Shown: piece after piece, positions 20,531-29,777 of the stretch
Numbering within the stretch: the first letter of the stretch is position 1
Layout: the number at the start of each line of letters is the position of its first letter
Assembly: GCF_017639205.1 (NCBI RefSeq)
Contig: NZ_CP071139.1
Location: 3,488,001-3,552,000, forward strand
DNA: 64,000 bases
Direction of reading: 5' to 3'
Origin: Streptomyces nojiriensis
GTDB lineage: Bacteria > Actinomycetota > Actinomycetes > Streptomycetales > Streptomycetaceae
Notes under the pieces: model-generated
The model's input: only the letters and a program-made list of their open reading frames with translations
The model's database searches: none
What the model was told of the DNA's origin: nothing
Translations under genes and position numbers: made by a program

Positions 20531-20626
20531 CAGCCCCGCCAGCATTTGAGGCGCGGCGTCCGGGGCCGAGCCCCGCTCCTCCAGCCCCGCCGGCGTTTGA
20601 GGCGCGGGGTCCGGGGCGGAGCCCCG
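20531..20626. repeat. Streptomyces intergenic palindromic repeat, tandem pair
   Basis: Two 45-bp copies (20531-20575 and 20582-20626), 51 bp apart, share the pattern CAGCCCCGCC...TTTGAGGCGCGG...CCGGGGC.GAGCCCCG. They match the elements at 9940-10052 but are in direct orientation. They lie between the converging GH84-like and HNH genes. The second copy is closer to the consensus. Confidence 0.85.
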
Positions 20627-20687
20627 GGAGGCCGGGCCGCAGGTCCCGCCGGGCGCAACCCCACACGGAACCGGCGGCCCTGCGGAG

Positions 20688-21224
20688 CTAACTGGCCGCG
20701 ACCCCGATCCGCTCCAGCGCGTCCTCGGCCCCGTACGGCTGGAGATACGGCATCCACCGCGGATCCCGGTGCCCCGTGCCGATGATCCGCCACGCCAGCC
20801 CGGACGGCGGGGCCGGCTGGTGGCGCAGCCGCCAACCGAGTTCCAGCAAGTGCCGGTCGGCCTTGACGTGGTTGCACCGGCGGCACGCGGCGACGACGTT
20901 GTCCCAGGCGTGCTGGCCGCCCCGGCTGCGCGGAATGACGTGGTCGACGCTGGTGGCGACGGCGCCGCAGTACATGCAGCGACCGCCGTCCCGCGCGAAC
21001 AGTGCGCGCCGGGTGAGTGGAACGGGCCCCCGGTAGGGGACCCGCACGAAGCGCTTGAGCCGTACCACGCTGGGCGCGGGGACGACCCTTGTCGCGCTGT
21101 GCAGATAGGCGCCGGATTCCTCCAGGGAGACCGCTTTGTTCTCCAGGACGAGGACGAGCGCGCGGCGGAGCGGTACGACGCCGAGGGGCTCGTACGACGC
21201 GTTGAGGACCAGGACGTGCGGCAC
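20688..21224 (-). CDS. HNH endonuclease family protein
   Basis: The 178-residue protein carries an HNH motif: paired Cys in RCMYCG, the central DHVIPRSRGG, the Asn of WDNVVAAC and the second Cys pair CRRC. An N-terminal region of about 65 residues (NASYEPLGVVPLRRAL) and a C-terminal tail of about 45 residues match a family of stand-alone HNH proteins that is widely conserved in actinobacterial cores. It is chromosomal and not near phage genes, so a housekeeping DNA-processing role is more likely than homing. Target unknown. Confidence 0.88.
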   Translation of the reverse strand: MPHVLVLNASYEPLGVVPLRRALVLVLENKAVSLEESGAYLHSATRVVPAPSVVRLKRFVRVPYRGPVPLTRRALFARDGGRCMYCGAVATSVDHVIPRSRGGQHAWDNVVAACRRCNHVKADRHLLELGWRLRHQPAPPSGLAWRIIGTGHRDPRWMPYLQPYGAEDALERIGVAAS

Positions 21225-21510
21225 GGACTGCCTCCTTGTACGCCGGCGGCGCGTGGCTCGCGCCGGGACGATCTGCTCTCCAGTCTCTCCTTAGGGCTGG
21301 TCGAAACGCCACCACTCGCCCGTAACGGGTCCGAGGTGTTTTCAACCACAGTCAGTCATCCCCAGGTGAGTCTGGTCTCTCCCTCGAACACGGCACCAAG
21401 GTGAAGGGATTGCCCCGTTAGTGTGGATGGCCTGCCCCGCATGTCCCCGGATCCGTCCGGGGGCTCCCCCCGGTTCCGCGGGCAGACCGCTACACCTGGA
21501 GGTTCCCGTC

Positions 21511-22593
21511 GTGCCCTGGCCCGCCGCTCTGCTGCCGTTGGCAGCCGACGTTCCGGACGCGCCCGCATCGGTCAAGGAGGCGCAGGAGAGCGTCACCGAG
21601 GCCGCCAGCTTCATCGAGCAGAACTGGGCCACCTGGCTGAGCATCGGCCTGCGGATCCTGCTGATCGTCGTGATAGCGGCGGTGATCCGCTCGGCGGTCC
21701 GCAAGGCGCTGACCAAGCTGATAACCCGGATGAACACCAGCGCCGAGGCGGTGGAGGGCACCGCTCTGGGCGGACTGCTGGTCAATGCGGAGCGGCGGCG
21801 CCAGCGTTCGGAGGCGATCGGCTCGGTACTCCGGTCGGTGGCCTCGTTCCTGATCCTCGGCACGGCCGCGCTGATGGTCCTGGCCGCGCTGAAGATCGAC
21901 CTGGCCCCGCTGCTGGCGAGTGCCGGTGTGGCCGGTGTGGCCATCGGTTTCGGCGCCCGGAACCTGGTGACGGACTTCCTGTCCGGCGTCTTCATGATCA
22001 TGGAGGACCAGTACGGCGTCGGCGACAAGATCGACGCGGGTGTGGCCTCGGGCGAGGTCATCGAGGTCGGACTGCGCGTGACCAAGCTCCGCGGGGACAA
22101 CGGCGAGATCTGGTACGTGCGCAACGGCGAGATCAAGCGGATCGGCAACCTCAGCCAGGGCTGGGCGACCGCGGGCGTGGACGTGCAGGTCAAGCCCTCG
22201 GAGAACCTGTCCCGGATCCGCGAGGTGGTCAAGGAGGTCGCCGACGCCATGGCCAAGGAGTCCCCGTGGGACGAGCGCCTGTGGGGTCCGGTCGAGGTCC
22301 TGGGCCTGGACGAGGTGCTGCTCGCCTCGATGACCGTGAAGGTCTCCGCCAAGACCATGCCCGGCCAGCAGTTCGCGGTGGAGCGGGAGCTGCGCTGGCG
22401 GATCAAGGAGGCCTTCGACGCCGCGGGCATCCGGATCATCGGCGGTGCGCCGGCCCTCGACGAGGAAGAAGAGGCCCCGGCGGACCCGTCGGCCTCGGTC
22501 GCCGCGCCGTCCGCCCTCGCGAACCCGGCCTCCCCGCAGTCGCTGGCCACCGCCCCGATCCCGCCGCCGGCCGGCCCGCGCATCACCAAGTAG
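21511..22593 (+). CDS. MscS family mechanosensitive ion channel
   Basis: The 360-residue protein has a periplasm-facing N-terminal segment, a first membrane helix around LSIGLRILLIVVIAAVI, a second around SFLILGTAALMVLAAL, and the pore helix with LLASAGVAGVAIGFGARNL, the Gly/Ala packing typical of MscS. A beta domain and an Ala/Pro-rich tail follow. It should open under membrane tension to release solutes on osmotic downshock. GTG 21511 after GGAGG is preferred to the in-frame start 90 bp upstream. It is divergent from the HNH gene. Confidence 0.92.
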   Translation: MPWPAALLPLAADVPDAPASVKEAQESVTEAASFIEQNWATWLSIGLRILLIVVIAAVIRSAVRKALTKLITRMNTSAEAVEGTALGGLLVNAERRRQRSEAIGSVLRSVASFLILGTAALMVLAALKIDLAPLLASAGVAGVAIGFGARNLVTDFLSGVFMIMEDQYGVGDKIDAGVASGEVIEVGLRVTKLRGDNGEIWYVRNGEIKRIGNLSQGWATAGVDVQVKPSENLSRIREVVKEVADAMAKESPWDERLWGPVEVLGLDEVLLASMTVKVSAKTMPGQQFAVERELRWRIKEAFDAAGIRIIGGAPALDEEEEAPADPSASVAAPSALANPASPQSLATAPIPPPAGPRITK

Positions 22594-22672
22594 CCGCGTA
22601 GCCACGTAGCCGGACAGCGAACAACCGAACAGCCCAAGGGCCGCACGTCTCACGAGCCCCGCTCGCCCCGCC

Positions 22673-22712
22673 GCCCCGCAGGTCATCCGTGAAATGACAC
22701 AGCCTGCGGGGC
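22673..22712 (+). terminator. Hairpin after the MscS gene
   Basis: 10-bp arms GCCCCGCAGG (22673-22682) and CCTGCGGGGC (22703-22712) enclose a 20-base loop 80 bp past the stop. Confidence 0.55.
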
Positions 22713-22719
22713 AGCGGCA

Positions 22720-22757
22720 TTGACACACTTCAACAGGTGATAGGAAACTTACCTAAC
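22720..22757 (+). promoter_or_regulatory. csn promoter region with CsnR-type operator
   Basis: TTGACA at 22720-22725 is a consensus -35. About 15 bp on lies the imperfect palindrome GATAGGAAACTTACCTAAC (22739-22757), in which TAGG and CCTA arms flank AAACTTA. It overlaps the -10 position, so a bound repressor would block transcription. This form resembles the operator described for CsnR in Streptomyces (from memory). Flanking AGGTGAT / ATCACCT (22735-22741 and 22760-22766) form a second, outer inverted repeat. Confidence 0.7.
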
Positions 22758-22786
22758 AGATCACCTCGGTGAGGGAGAGCCGCTCG

Positions 22787-24016
22787 ATGCCCGCCGCCAC
22801 GCCCGGAACGCCCAGCCTGTTGCGCGCCATGAACGACCGGGCCGCACTCGAACTCCTGCTGACGCACGGCCCGCTGTCCCGGACCCGCATCGGGCACCTG
22901 ACCGGGCTGTCCAAGCCCACCGCCTCGCAGCTGCTCGCCCGCCTCGAAGCGGTCGGGCTCGTCGTGGCCACCGGCACGGACGGCGGACGCCCCGGCCCCA
23001 GCGCCCAGCTCTACGCGATCAACCCGCGGGCCGCCTACGTCGGTGGTCTCGACGTCACGCCGGAGCGGGTGCTGGCGGCCGTCGCCGACCTCACCGGCAC
23101 GGTGGTCGCCACCCACGAGGTCCCCTACACCGAGGGCGCGGACGCCGTCACCCAGGTGACCGAGGCCCTCGACGGAGCCGTCGAGTCCGCCGGACTGCAC
23201 CGCACCGGCCTGCGCCGGGTGGTCATCGGCACACCGGGCGCCTTCGACCCCCAGACCGGCCGCCTGCGCTACGCGAGCCACCTCCCCGGCTGGCACTCCC
23301 CCACCCTCCTGGAGGAGCTGGCGGCGGCCCTGCCGATGCCCGTCGAGTACGAGAACGACGTCAACCTCGCCGCCGTCGCCGAACAGCGGCTCGGCGCCGC
23401 CCGCGGCCACGAGGACTTCGTCCTGCTGTGGAACGAGGAAGGCCTCGGCGCCGCACTGGTCCTGGGCGGCCGGCTGCACCGCGGCTGGACCGGCGGCGCC
23501 GGCGAGGTGGGCTTCCTGCCCGTGCCGGGCCGGCCCCTGGTCCGGCAGGTCACCCGGGCCAACTCCGGCGGGTACCAGGAGCTGGCCGGTGTGGAGGGAC
23601 TGCCCCGGCTCGCCGCGGAACTGGGCGTGGAGCCCGTGGACGCCCCCGCTGCGCCCGGGTCCCCCGGAGCACCGCACGGACCGGAGGTCGCCGCCGCCGT
23701 CGCCCTGCTCGCGCGGGCCGCCGCCGCCCCCGAGGGGGCGCACCTGCGGTTCCTCCAGTCGTACGCCACCGCGCTGGCCACCGGTCTCGCCTCGGTCGTC
23801 GCCGTGCTGGACCCGGAGATCGTGGTCCTGTCCGGGGCGGCGATCAGCGCGGGTGGCGAACCGCTGCGCGCGCTGCTGGAGGCCGAACTCGCCGAACTGG
23901 CCCCCTCCCGGCCCCGGCTGGTCCCCGGCGAGGTGCGGGAGCGGCCCGTCCTGTACGGCGCGCTGGAGAGCGCGCTGGCCGCCACCCGGGACGAAGTCTT
24001 CGACACCTCGGGCTGA
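22787..24016 (+). CDS. csnR: ROK family transcriptional repressor of the csn operon
   Basis: The 409-residue protein has an N-terminal winged helix (RTRIGHLTGLSKPTASQLL) and a ROK sugar-kinase-like domain, but the region after the DNA-binding part acts as a sensor in this family. ATG 22787 follows GGGAGAG. Its order with five downstream genes equals the csnR-E-F-G-H-K operon of S. coelicolor, where CsnR represses uptake and use of chitosan oligosaccharides and also chitosanase expression. A matching palindrome overlaps its own promoter, so autoregulation is likely. No chitosanase gene is in the window. Confidence 0.85.
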   Translation: MPAATPGTPSLLRAMNDRAALELLLTHGPLSRTRIGHLTGLSKPTASQLLARLEAVGLVVATGTDGGRPGPSAQLYAINPRAAYVGGLDVTPERVLAAVADLTGTVVATHEVPYTEGADAVTQVTEALDGAVESAGLHRTGLRRVVIGTPGAFDPQTGRLRYASHLPGWHSPTLLEELAAALPMPVEYENDVNLAAVAEQRLGAARGHEDFVLLWNEEGLGAALVLGGRLHRGWTGGAGEVGFLPVPGRPLVRQVTRANSGGYQELAGVEGLPRLAAELGVEPVDAPAAPGSPGAPHGPEVAAAVALLARAAAAPEGAHLRFLQSYATALATGLASVVAVLDPEIVVLSGAAISAGGEPLRALLEAELAELAPSRPRLVPGEVRERPVLYGALESALAATRDEVFDTSG

Positions 24017-24183
24017 ACCGCCCGGCGCCCGCCGTCCGCGCCCTCCCCCGCACCACATCCCCCGGACCCCTGCACCCCGTACCCCGTACCCCGGCACCCG
24101 CACACCGGCACACCCGCACGGCCCACCGCCACCCCCACCGGCACCCCCCACGGAAGTTCCTCCCGCAGAGAGCGAGCCCCGCC

Positions 24184-25518
24184 ATGCCCAGAACCGGACG
24201 CCTGACCACCGCGACCGCCGTCCTCGCGGCGATATCCGCCCTCGCCACGGCCTGTACGGGCCAGGGCGCGGACACCGCCTCCGACGATCCGAAGGCGGAC
24301 GTCACCCTCAACTTCTGGCACGGCTGGTCCGCGCCGAGCGAGGCCAAGGCCATCGAGGAGAACATCGCCCGGTTCGAGAAGGCGCACCCGAACATCAAGG
24401 TCCAGGTCACCGGCAACATGACCGACGACAAGATCAACCAGGCGCTGCGGGCGGGCGGGGACAAGGCCCCCGACGTGGTCTCCTCCTTCACCACCGACAG
24501 CGTGGGCAAGTTCTGCAACTCCCGCGCCTTCGCCGACCTGAACCCCTTCCTCGCGAAGTCCGGGGTGGACAAGACGAAGGTCTTCCCCAAGACCCTGCTG
24601 GAGTACACGCAGTTCGACGGCAACCAGTGCACGCTGCCGCTGCTGCACGACGCGTACGGCCTCGTCTACAACAAGACCGCCTTCGCGGCCGCCGGCATCA
24701 CCGAACCCCCGAAGACCTGGAGCCGGTTCACCGAGGTCGCGCAGAAGCTCACCAAACTCAAGGGCGACTCGTACGAGCAGGTCGGCCTGATGCCCACCTT
24801 CCACGGCTACGAGACCAAGCCGACGCGGCTCGCGGCGCAGTGGGGCGCCACGTACTTCGGCGCCGACGGCAAGTCCAACCTGGCCGGGGACCCGGCCTTC
24901 GCCAAGATGCTGACCGCGCAGAAGGACCTGGTGGACAAGCTCGGCGGCTACGAGAAGCTGGAGCGGTTCCGCAACACCTTCGGGGACGAGTGGAGCGCCG
25001 AGCACCCCTTCCACACCGGCCAGGTGGCCATGCAGATCGACGGCGAGTGGCGGGCCTCGATGGCGAAGGAGGCCGGCGTCCCCTTCGAGATCGGCACCGC
25101 CCCGCTGCCCGTCCCCGACGAGCAGGCCGCCGACTACGGCAAGGGCTACGTCGCCGGCACGATCATGGGCATCGCCTCCGGCAGCAAGAAGCAGAACGCC
25201 GCCTGGGAGCTGGTCAAATACATGACCACCGACACCGAGGCGGTGGTGGCCTTCGCCAACGCCATCCACAACGTGCCCTCCACGCTGGCCGCCCTGGAGT
25301 CCCCGAACCTGCAGGTGACCCCGGAGTTCAAGACCTTCCTCGACATCGCCCGGCACCCGAAGTCCAGCTCCACCCCGGCCAAGGCCGACGGCGGCACCTA
25401 CCAGCTGACCTTCGAGGACTTCGCGTACGGGGTCGAGAAGGGCGACGTCACCGACATCCCCGCCGGTCTCGCCAAGACCGACCAGCAGATCGACACGGAC
25501 ATCGCGAAGGCGAAGTAG
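24184..25518 (+). CDS. csnE: Sugar ABC transporter substrate-binding lipoprotein
   Basis: The 444-residue protein has a lipoprotein signal peptide with lipobox LATAC, lipidated at Cys24, and a family 1 extracellular solute-binding fold (VTLNFWHGWSAP near the N-terminus). In the csn context it should bind glucosamine oligosaccharides. The 167-bp gap to csnR is unusually C/A-rich and contains short ACCCCGT-like repeats; it may hold an internal processing site, but no clear promoter is seen. The next gene begins 4 bp after the stop. Confidence 0.88.
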   Translation: MPRTGRLTTATAVLAAISALATACTGQGADTASDDPKADVTLNFWHGWSAPSEAKAIEENIARFEKAHPNIKVQVTGNMTDDKINQALRAGGDKAPDVVSSFTTDSVGKFCNSRAFADLNPFLAKSGVDKTKVFPKTLLEYTQFDGNQCTLPLLHDAYGLVYNKTAFAAAGITEPPKTWSRFTEVAQKLTKLKGDSYEQVGLMPTFHGYETKPTRLAAQWGATYFGADGKSNLAGDPAFAKMLTAQKDLVDKLGGYEKLERFRNTFGDEWSAEHPFHTGQVAMQIDGEWRASMAKEAGVPFEIGTAPLPVPDEQAADYGKGYVAGTIMGIASGSKKQNAAWELVKYMTTDTEAVVAFANAIHNVPSTLAALESPNLQVTPEFKTFLDIARHPKSSSTPAKADGGTYQLTFEDFAYGVEKGDVTDIPAGLAKTDQQIDTDIAKAK

Positions 25519-25522
25519 CCCG

Positions 25523-26467
25523 ATGACCGGCGCCCACCCCCTGCGATCGAAGCGGCGGCGCTCCGCCCTGCGGACCGCGGCCTTCCTCTCTCCCTGGCTG
25601 ATCGGCTTCGCCGTCTTCTTCCTCTACCCGCTGCTGTCCACCGTGTACTTCTCCTTCACGAGGTACGACGGCTTCCGGCAGCCCGCCTTCAACGGCCTGG
25701 ACAACTGGAGCTACGTCTTCACGGACTATCCGCTCTTCTGGCCGGCGATGCGCAACACGCTGTGGCTGGTCCTGGTGATGGTCACCTGCCGGGTCGCCTT
25801 CGGCCTCGGCATCGGCCTGCTCATCACGAAGATCAAGACCGGGACCGGGGTCTTCCGGACCCTGTTCTACCTGCCCTACCTGGCCCCGCCCGTCGCCGCG
25901 ACCCTGGCCTTCGTCTTCCTGCTCAACCCCGGCACCGGACCCGTCAACACCCTGCTGGACGCGGTGGGACTGCCCACCCCCGGCTGGTTCACCGACGCCG
26001 ACTGGTCCAAGCCGGCCCTGACCGCCCTCGCCCTGTGGGGGGTCGGCGACCTGATGGTCATCTTCATGGCCGCGCTGCTCGACGTGCCGAAGGAGCAGTA
26101 CGAGGCCGCGGAGCTGGACGGGGCCGGCGCCTGGGCGCGGTTCCGGCACATCACCCTGCCCAACATCTCGCCGATCATCATGTTCGCGGTGGTCACCGGG
26201 GTCATCCAGGCCATGCAGTACTACGCCCAGCCGCTGGTGGCGGGGAAGGTCGCGGCCGGGGTGATCGGCGGCTCGGGCCAGCAGTTCGAGCCGGGCTACC
26301 CGGACAAGTCCACCCTGACGCTGCCCCAGCTCGTCTACAACCTCGGGTTCCAGCGCTTCGACTACGGCACCGCGTGCGTCGTCGCGCTCGTCCTGTTCGC
26401 CCTCTCCATGGCCTTCACCGCGCTCCTGATGCGGCGCCGTGGCGGTCTGATCGGAGCAGGTGAATGA
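25523..26467 (+). CDS. csnF: Sugar ABC transporter permease, MalF type
   Basis: The 314-residue membrane protein has about six helices and the cytoplasmic EAA loop (EAAELDGAGAWARFRHITLP), where the shared ATPase docks. It starts 4 bp after csnE and its last codons overlap csnG by 4 bp (ATGA), showing translational coupling. The operon has no ATPase gene; the general sugar ATPase MsiK encoded elsewhere is the likely energiser, as for other streptomycete sugar importers. Confidence 0.9.
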   Translation: MTGAHPLRSKRRRSALRTAAFLSPWLIGFAVFFLYPLLSTVYFSFTRYDGFRQPAFNGLDNWSYVFTDYPLFWPAMRNTLWLVLVMVTCRVAFGLGIGLLITKIKTGTGVFRTLFYLPYLAPPVAATLAFVFLLNPGTGPVNTLLDAVGLPTPGWFTDADWSKPALTALALWGVGDLMVIFMAALLDVPKEQYEAAELDGAGAWARFRHITLPNISPIIMFAVVTGVIQAMQYYAQPLVAGKVAAGVIGGSGQQFEPGYPDKSTLTLPQLVYNLGFQRFDYGTACVVALVLFALSMAFTALLMRRRGGLIGAGE

Positions 26468-27318
26468 GCAGCGCGCACACCGGACGGAGATCCTCCAGGG
26501 CGGTACTGCACTGGGTCGGGGTGCACTCGCTCGGCGTGGCCGCCGCCCTCTTCTTCGTCCTCCCCTTCGTCTTCCTCCTCCTCACCTCCCTGATGGGCGA
26601 CCGGCAGGCCCTGACCCGCGACCTGTGGCCCGACACCTGGGAATGGGGCAACTACGCGAAGGTGTGGCACACCCCGGGCTTCCTGACCTGGTGGCGCAAC
26701 ACGCTCCTGTACGCCGGACTCGGCACCCTGTTGACCGTGGTCTCCTCCGTGCCCGTCGCGTACGCGCTCGCCAAGTTCCGCTTCCGCGGACGACGGCTCG
26801 CGCTGCTCCTCGTGATCGCCATGATGATGCTGCCGCCGCAGGTGGTGGTCATCCCCATGTACCTCTTCTGGGCCAAGCAGCTCGACCTGTCGGGCACCCT
26901 GTGGCCGCTGATCGTCCCGATGGCCTTCGGCGACGCCTTCTCCATCTTCCTGCTCCGCCAGTTCCTGCTGACCATCCCCGACGAGTACCTGGACGCGGCC
27001 CGCGTCGACGGCTGCGGCGAGGTGCGCACCCTGCTGCGCGTGGTCCTGCCGATGGCCCGCCCCGGGATCGCCGCGGTCGCGCTCTTCCAGTTCTTCTGTG
27101 CCTGGAACGACTACTTCGGCCCGCAGATCTACGCCTCCGACAATCCCGCCGCCTGGACCCTCAGTTACGGACTGGAGTCCTTCAAGGGGGCGCACCACAC
27201 CAACTGGAACCTGACCATGGCCGCGACCGTACTGGTCATGGCACCGGTGATCGTCCTCTTCTTCTTCGCCCAGAAGGCGTTCGTCGAGGGAGTCACCCTG
27301 ACCGGCGTGAAAGGCTGA
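26464..27318 (+). CDS. csnG: Sugar ABC transporter permease, MalG type
   Basis: The 284-residue permease has about six membrane helices. The EAA-type loop reads DAARVDGCGEVRTLLRVVLP, with the first Glu-Ala-Ala degraded to LDAA, a tolerated variation. It overlaps csnF by 4 bp and is followed after 5 bp by csnH. With CsnE and CsnF it forms the importer. Confidence 0.9.
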   Translation: MSSAHTGRRSSRAVLHWVGVHSLGVAAALFFVLPFVFLLLTSLMGDRQALTRDLWPDTWEWGNYAKVWHTPGFLTWWRNTLLYAGLGTLLTVVSSVPVAYALAKFRFRGRRLALLLVIAMMMLPPQVVVIPMYLFWAKQLDLSGTLWPLIVPMAFGDAFSIFLLRQFLLTIPDEYLDAARVDGCGEVRTLLRVVLPMARPGIAAVALFQFFCAWNDYFGPQIYASDNPAAWTLSYGLESFKGAHHTNWNLTMAATVLVMAPVIVLFFFAQKAFVEGVTLTGVKG

Positions 27319-27323
27319 CGACG

Positions 27324-28589
27324 ATGAAACTCGCAGTGGTGGGCGGCGGTTCCACCTACACCCCCGAACTGGTCGACGGGTTCGCACGGCTGCGCGACAC
27401 CCTGCCCGTCAGCGAGCTCGTACTGATCGACCCGGCCACCGAACGGCTGGAGCTGATCGGCGGCCTGGCCCGGCGGATCTTCGCCCGGCAGGGCCACCCG
27501 GGCCGCGTCACCACCACCTCCGACCTCGACGCGGGCATCACCGGGGCCGACGCGGTCCTGCTCCAGCTGCGCGTCGGCGGGCAGGCCGCGCGGCTGCGGG
27601 ACGAGACCTGGCCGCTGGAGTGCGGCTGCGTCGGGCAGGAGACCACGGGCGCGGGCGGGCTCGCCAAGGCGCTGCGCACCGTCCCCGTGGTCCTCGACAT
27701 CGCCGAGCGGGTCCGGCGGACCAACCCGGACGCGTGGATCATCGACTTCACCAACCCGGTCGGGATCGTCACCCGGGCCCTGCTGCGGGCCGGGCACAAG
27801 GCCGTCGGGCTGTGCAACGTCGCCATCGGCCTGCAGCGGAAGTTCGCGGCCCTGCTGGACCTGGCGCCGGCCGACCTCCACCTGGACCACGTGGGCCTCA
27901 ACCACCTCACCTGGGAGCTCGGCGTGCGCCGGGGCGGCCCGGACGGCGAGGACCTGCTGCCGGGTCTGCTCGCCGCGCACGGCGAGGCCGTCGCCGGGGA
28001 CCTGCGGCTGCCGCGGGCGGTACTGGACCGGCTCGGCGTCGTGCCCTCGTACTACCTGCGCTACTTCTACGCCCACGACGAGGTCGTCCGGGAACTCGGG
28101 ACCAAGCCCTCGCGGGCCGCCGAGGTCGCGGCGATGGAACGCGAACTGCTCGCCCTGTACGGGGATCCCGCGCTCGACGAGAAGCCGGCGCTCCTGGCGA
28201 AACGGGGCGGCGCCTTCTACTCCGAGGCCGCCGTGGACCTGGCCGCCTCCCTGCTGGGCGACGGCGGGCCGGCCGTGCAGGTGGTCAACACGTACAACAA
28301 CGGCACGCTGCCCTTCCTGCCGGACGACGCGGTCGTCGAGGTGCAGGCCCGCGTCGACGGATCCGGCGCCGTTCCCCTGGCGGTACCCCGGCTGGACCCG
28401 CTGTTCTCCGGGCTGATCTCGCACGTGAGCGCGTACGAGGACCTCGCGCTGGACGCGGCCGTGCACGGCGGGCGCGAGCGGGTCTTCAAGGCACTGCTGG
28501 CGCACCCGCTCATCGGCCAGTACGACCTGGCCGAAGGACTCACCGACCGGCTCCTCGCGCACAACAAGGAGCACCTGCCATGGGCGTGA
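27324..28589 (+). CDS. csnH: GH4 family 6-phospho-beta-glucosidase-like enzyme
   Basis: The 421-residue protein opens with the NAD-binding loop VVGGGSTYTPEL. GH4 signatures follow: the metal-ligand Cys in GLCNVAIG and the His in GLNHLTW. GH4 enzymes cut glycosidic bonds by an NAD- and metal-dependent elimination mechanism. In the csn operon the likely substrate is a phosphorylated or free glucosamine oligosaccharide rather than cellobiose phosphate. Its last 10 bp overlap csnK. Family is firm, substrate inferred. Confidence 0.88.
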   Translation: MKLAVVGGGSTYTPELVDGFARLRDTLPVSELVLIDPATERLELIGGLARRIFARQGHPGRVTTTSDLDAGITGADAVLLQLRVGGQAARLRDETWPLECGCVGQETTGAGGLAKALRTVPVVLDIAERVRRTNPDAWIIDFTNPVGIVTRALLRAGHKAVGLCNVAIGLQRKFAALLDLAPADLHLDHVGLNHLTWELGVRRGGPDGEDLLPGLLAAHGEAVAGDLRLPRAVLDRLGVVPSYYLRYFYAHDEVVRELGTKPSRAAEVAAMERELLALYGDPALDEKPALLAKRGGAFYSEAAVDLAASLLGDGGPAVQVVNTYNNGTLPFLPDDAVVEVQARVDGSGAVPLAVPRLDPLFSGLISHVSAYEDLALDAAVHGGRERVFKALLAHPLIGQYDLAEGLTDRLLAHNKEHLPWA

Positions 28590-29569
28590 CCCTCGCCTCG
28601 GTGCTGGCGATCGACGCGGGCAACAGCAAGACGGACGTGGCGCTCCTCGCCCCGGACGGCTCGGTGCTGTGCTCCGGCCAGGCCGGGGGCTTCCAGCCGC
28701 CGCGCACCGGGGTGGCCGCGGCCGTCGACGTGCTCGCCGAGGCGATCGCCGACGCCGGGCTGCGCGCGGGCCCCGGGGCCGGGCCGCTGGCCGAGCGGGT
28801 GTCGGCGTGCCTGGCCAACGCCGACTTCGCGGTGGAGGAGCGGGAGCTGGCCCGGGAGATCGAGCGGCGCGGCTGGGGCCGTACGACGGCGGTGCACAAC
28901 GACACCTTCGCGCTGCTGCGCTCCGGGCTGCCTACGGGCGCCGATCCGTGCGGGGTCGCGGTGGTGTGCGGGGCGGGCATCAACTGCGTCGGGATGACCC
29001 CGGACGGGCGGACCGCGCGCTTCCCCGCGGTCGGGCGGATCTCCGGCGACTGGGGCGGCGGGGGCGGACTGGCCGAGGAGGCCCTGTGGTTCGCGGCCCG
29101 GGCCGAGGACGGGCGGGGCGGGCCGACGGAGCTGGCCCGGGCACTGCCCGCGCACCTCGGGCACCCGTCGATGGCCTCGCTGATCGAGGCGATGCACCTG
29201 GGCCGGGTGCCGCACGCGCGGCGGCACGAGCTGACACCGGTGCTGTTCGCGGTGGCGGCCGCCGGGGACCCGGTGGCGCTGTCGCTGGTGCACCGGCAGG
29301 CGGACGAGGTGGTGGCCATGGCGTCGGTGGCGCTGGGACGCTTGGGTCTGCTGGGGCAGGAGGTACCCGTGGTACTGGGCGGCAGTGTGCTGGCGGCCGG
29401 ACACCCGCAGCTCAACGACCGGATCGCGGCGGGCCTCACCGCACGCGCCCCGCGCGCGCGGACCTGCGTGATCACGGCCCCACCGGTGCTCGGTGCCGGC
29501 CTGCTGGGCCTGGACGCGCTCGGTTCCCCGCCCGAGGCCTATGAAAAACTCCGTGCCCATTTCGGGTGA
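28580..29569 (+). CDS. csnK: BadF/BadG/N-acetylglucosamine kinase family sugar kinase
   Basis: The 329-residue protein has the ATPase phosphate-1 loop IDAGNSKTDVALL at residues 11-23, the adenosine-region GGSVL near the C-terminus and the conserved GDWGGGGGLAEEAL segment of amino-sugar kinases. It should phosphorylate the glucosamine released by import and cleavage. ATG 28580 lies inside the end of csnH, in another frame, a 10-bp overlap that indicates coupling. It is the last gene of the operon; about 200 bp follow before the next operon. Confidence 0.86.
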   Translation: MGVTLASVLAIDAGNSKTDVALLAPDGSVLCSGQAGGFQPPRTGVAAAVDVLAEAIADAGLRAGPGAGPLAERVSACLANADFAVEERELAREIERRGWGRTTAVHNDTFALLRSGLPTGADPCGVAVVCGAGINCVGMTPDGRTARFPAVGRISGDWGGGGGLAEEALWFAARAEDGRGGPTELARALPAHLGHPSMASLIEAMHLGRVPHARRHELTPVLFAVAAAGDPVALSLVHRQADEVVAMASVALGRLGLLGQEVPVVLGGSVLAAGHPQLNDRIAAGLTARAPRARTCVITAPPVLGAGLLGLDALGSPPEAYEKLRAHFG

Positions 29570-29777
29570 ACCCGCCCCGGAAGCCGTCCGGTCTGGAACC
29601 GTGGCGCCCATACGGACGTATTGACGGAGAAGGGGCAACGAAGGGGGGCCCTCGGGGACGGATCGCCCTGGATCCAGCACCGGGTGCTGTGGTCGACCGG
29701 CACTACGGCCATACTGCTGCGCAGGGGGTGCCTCCCAGCGTCGGCTGGAGGACGACAGGACCGAGGGGGAGGTCACG

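Noticed and set aside
25523..27318. Broken ABC transporter because no ATPase gene is present
   Set aside because: Streptomycete sugar importers commonly share the MsiK ATPase encoded elsewhere.
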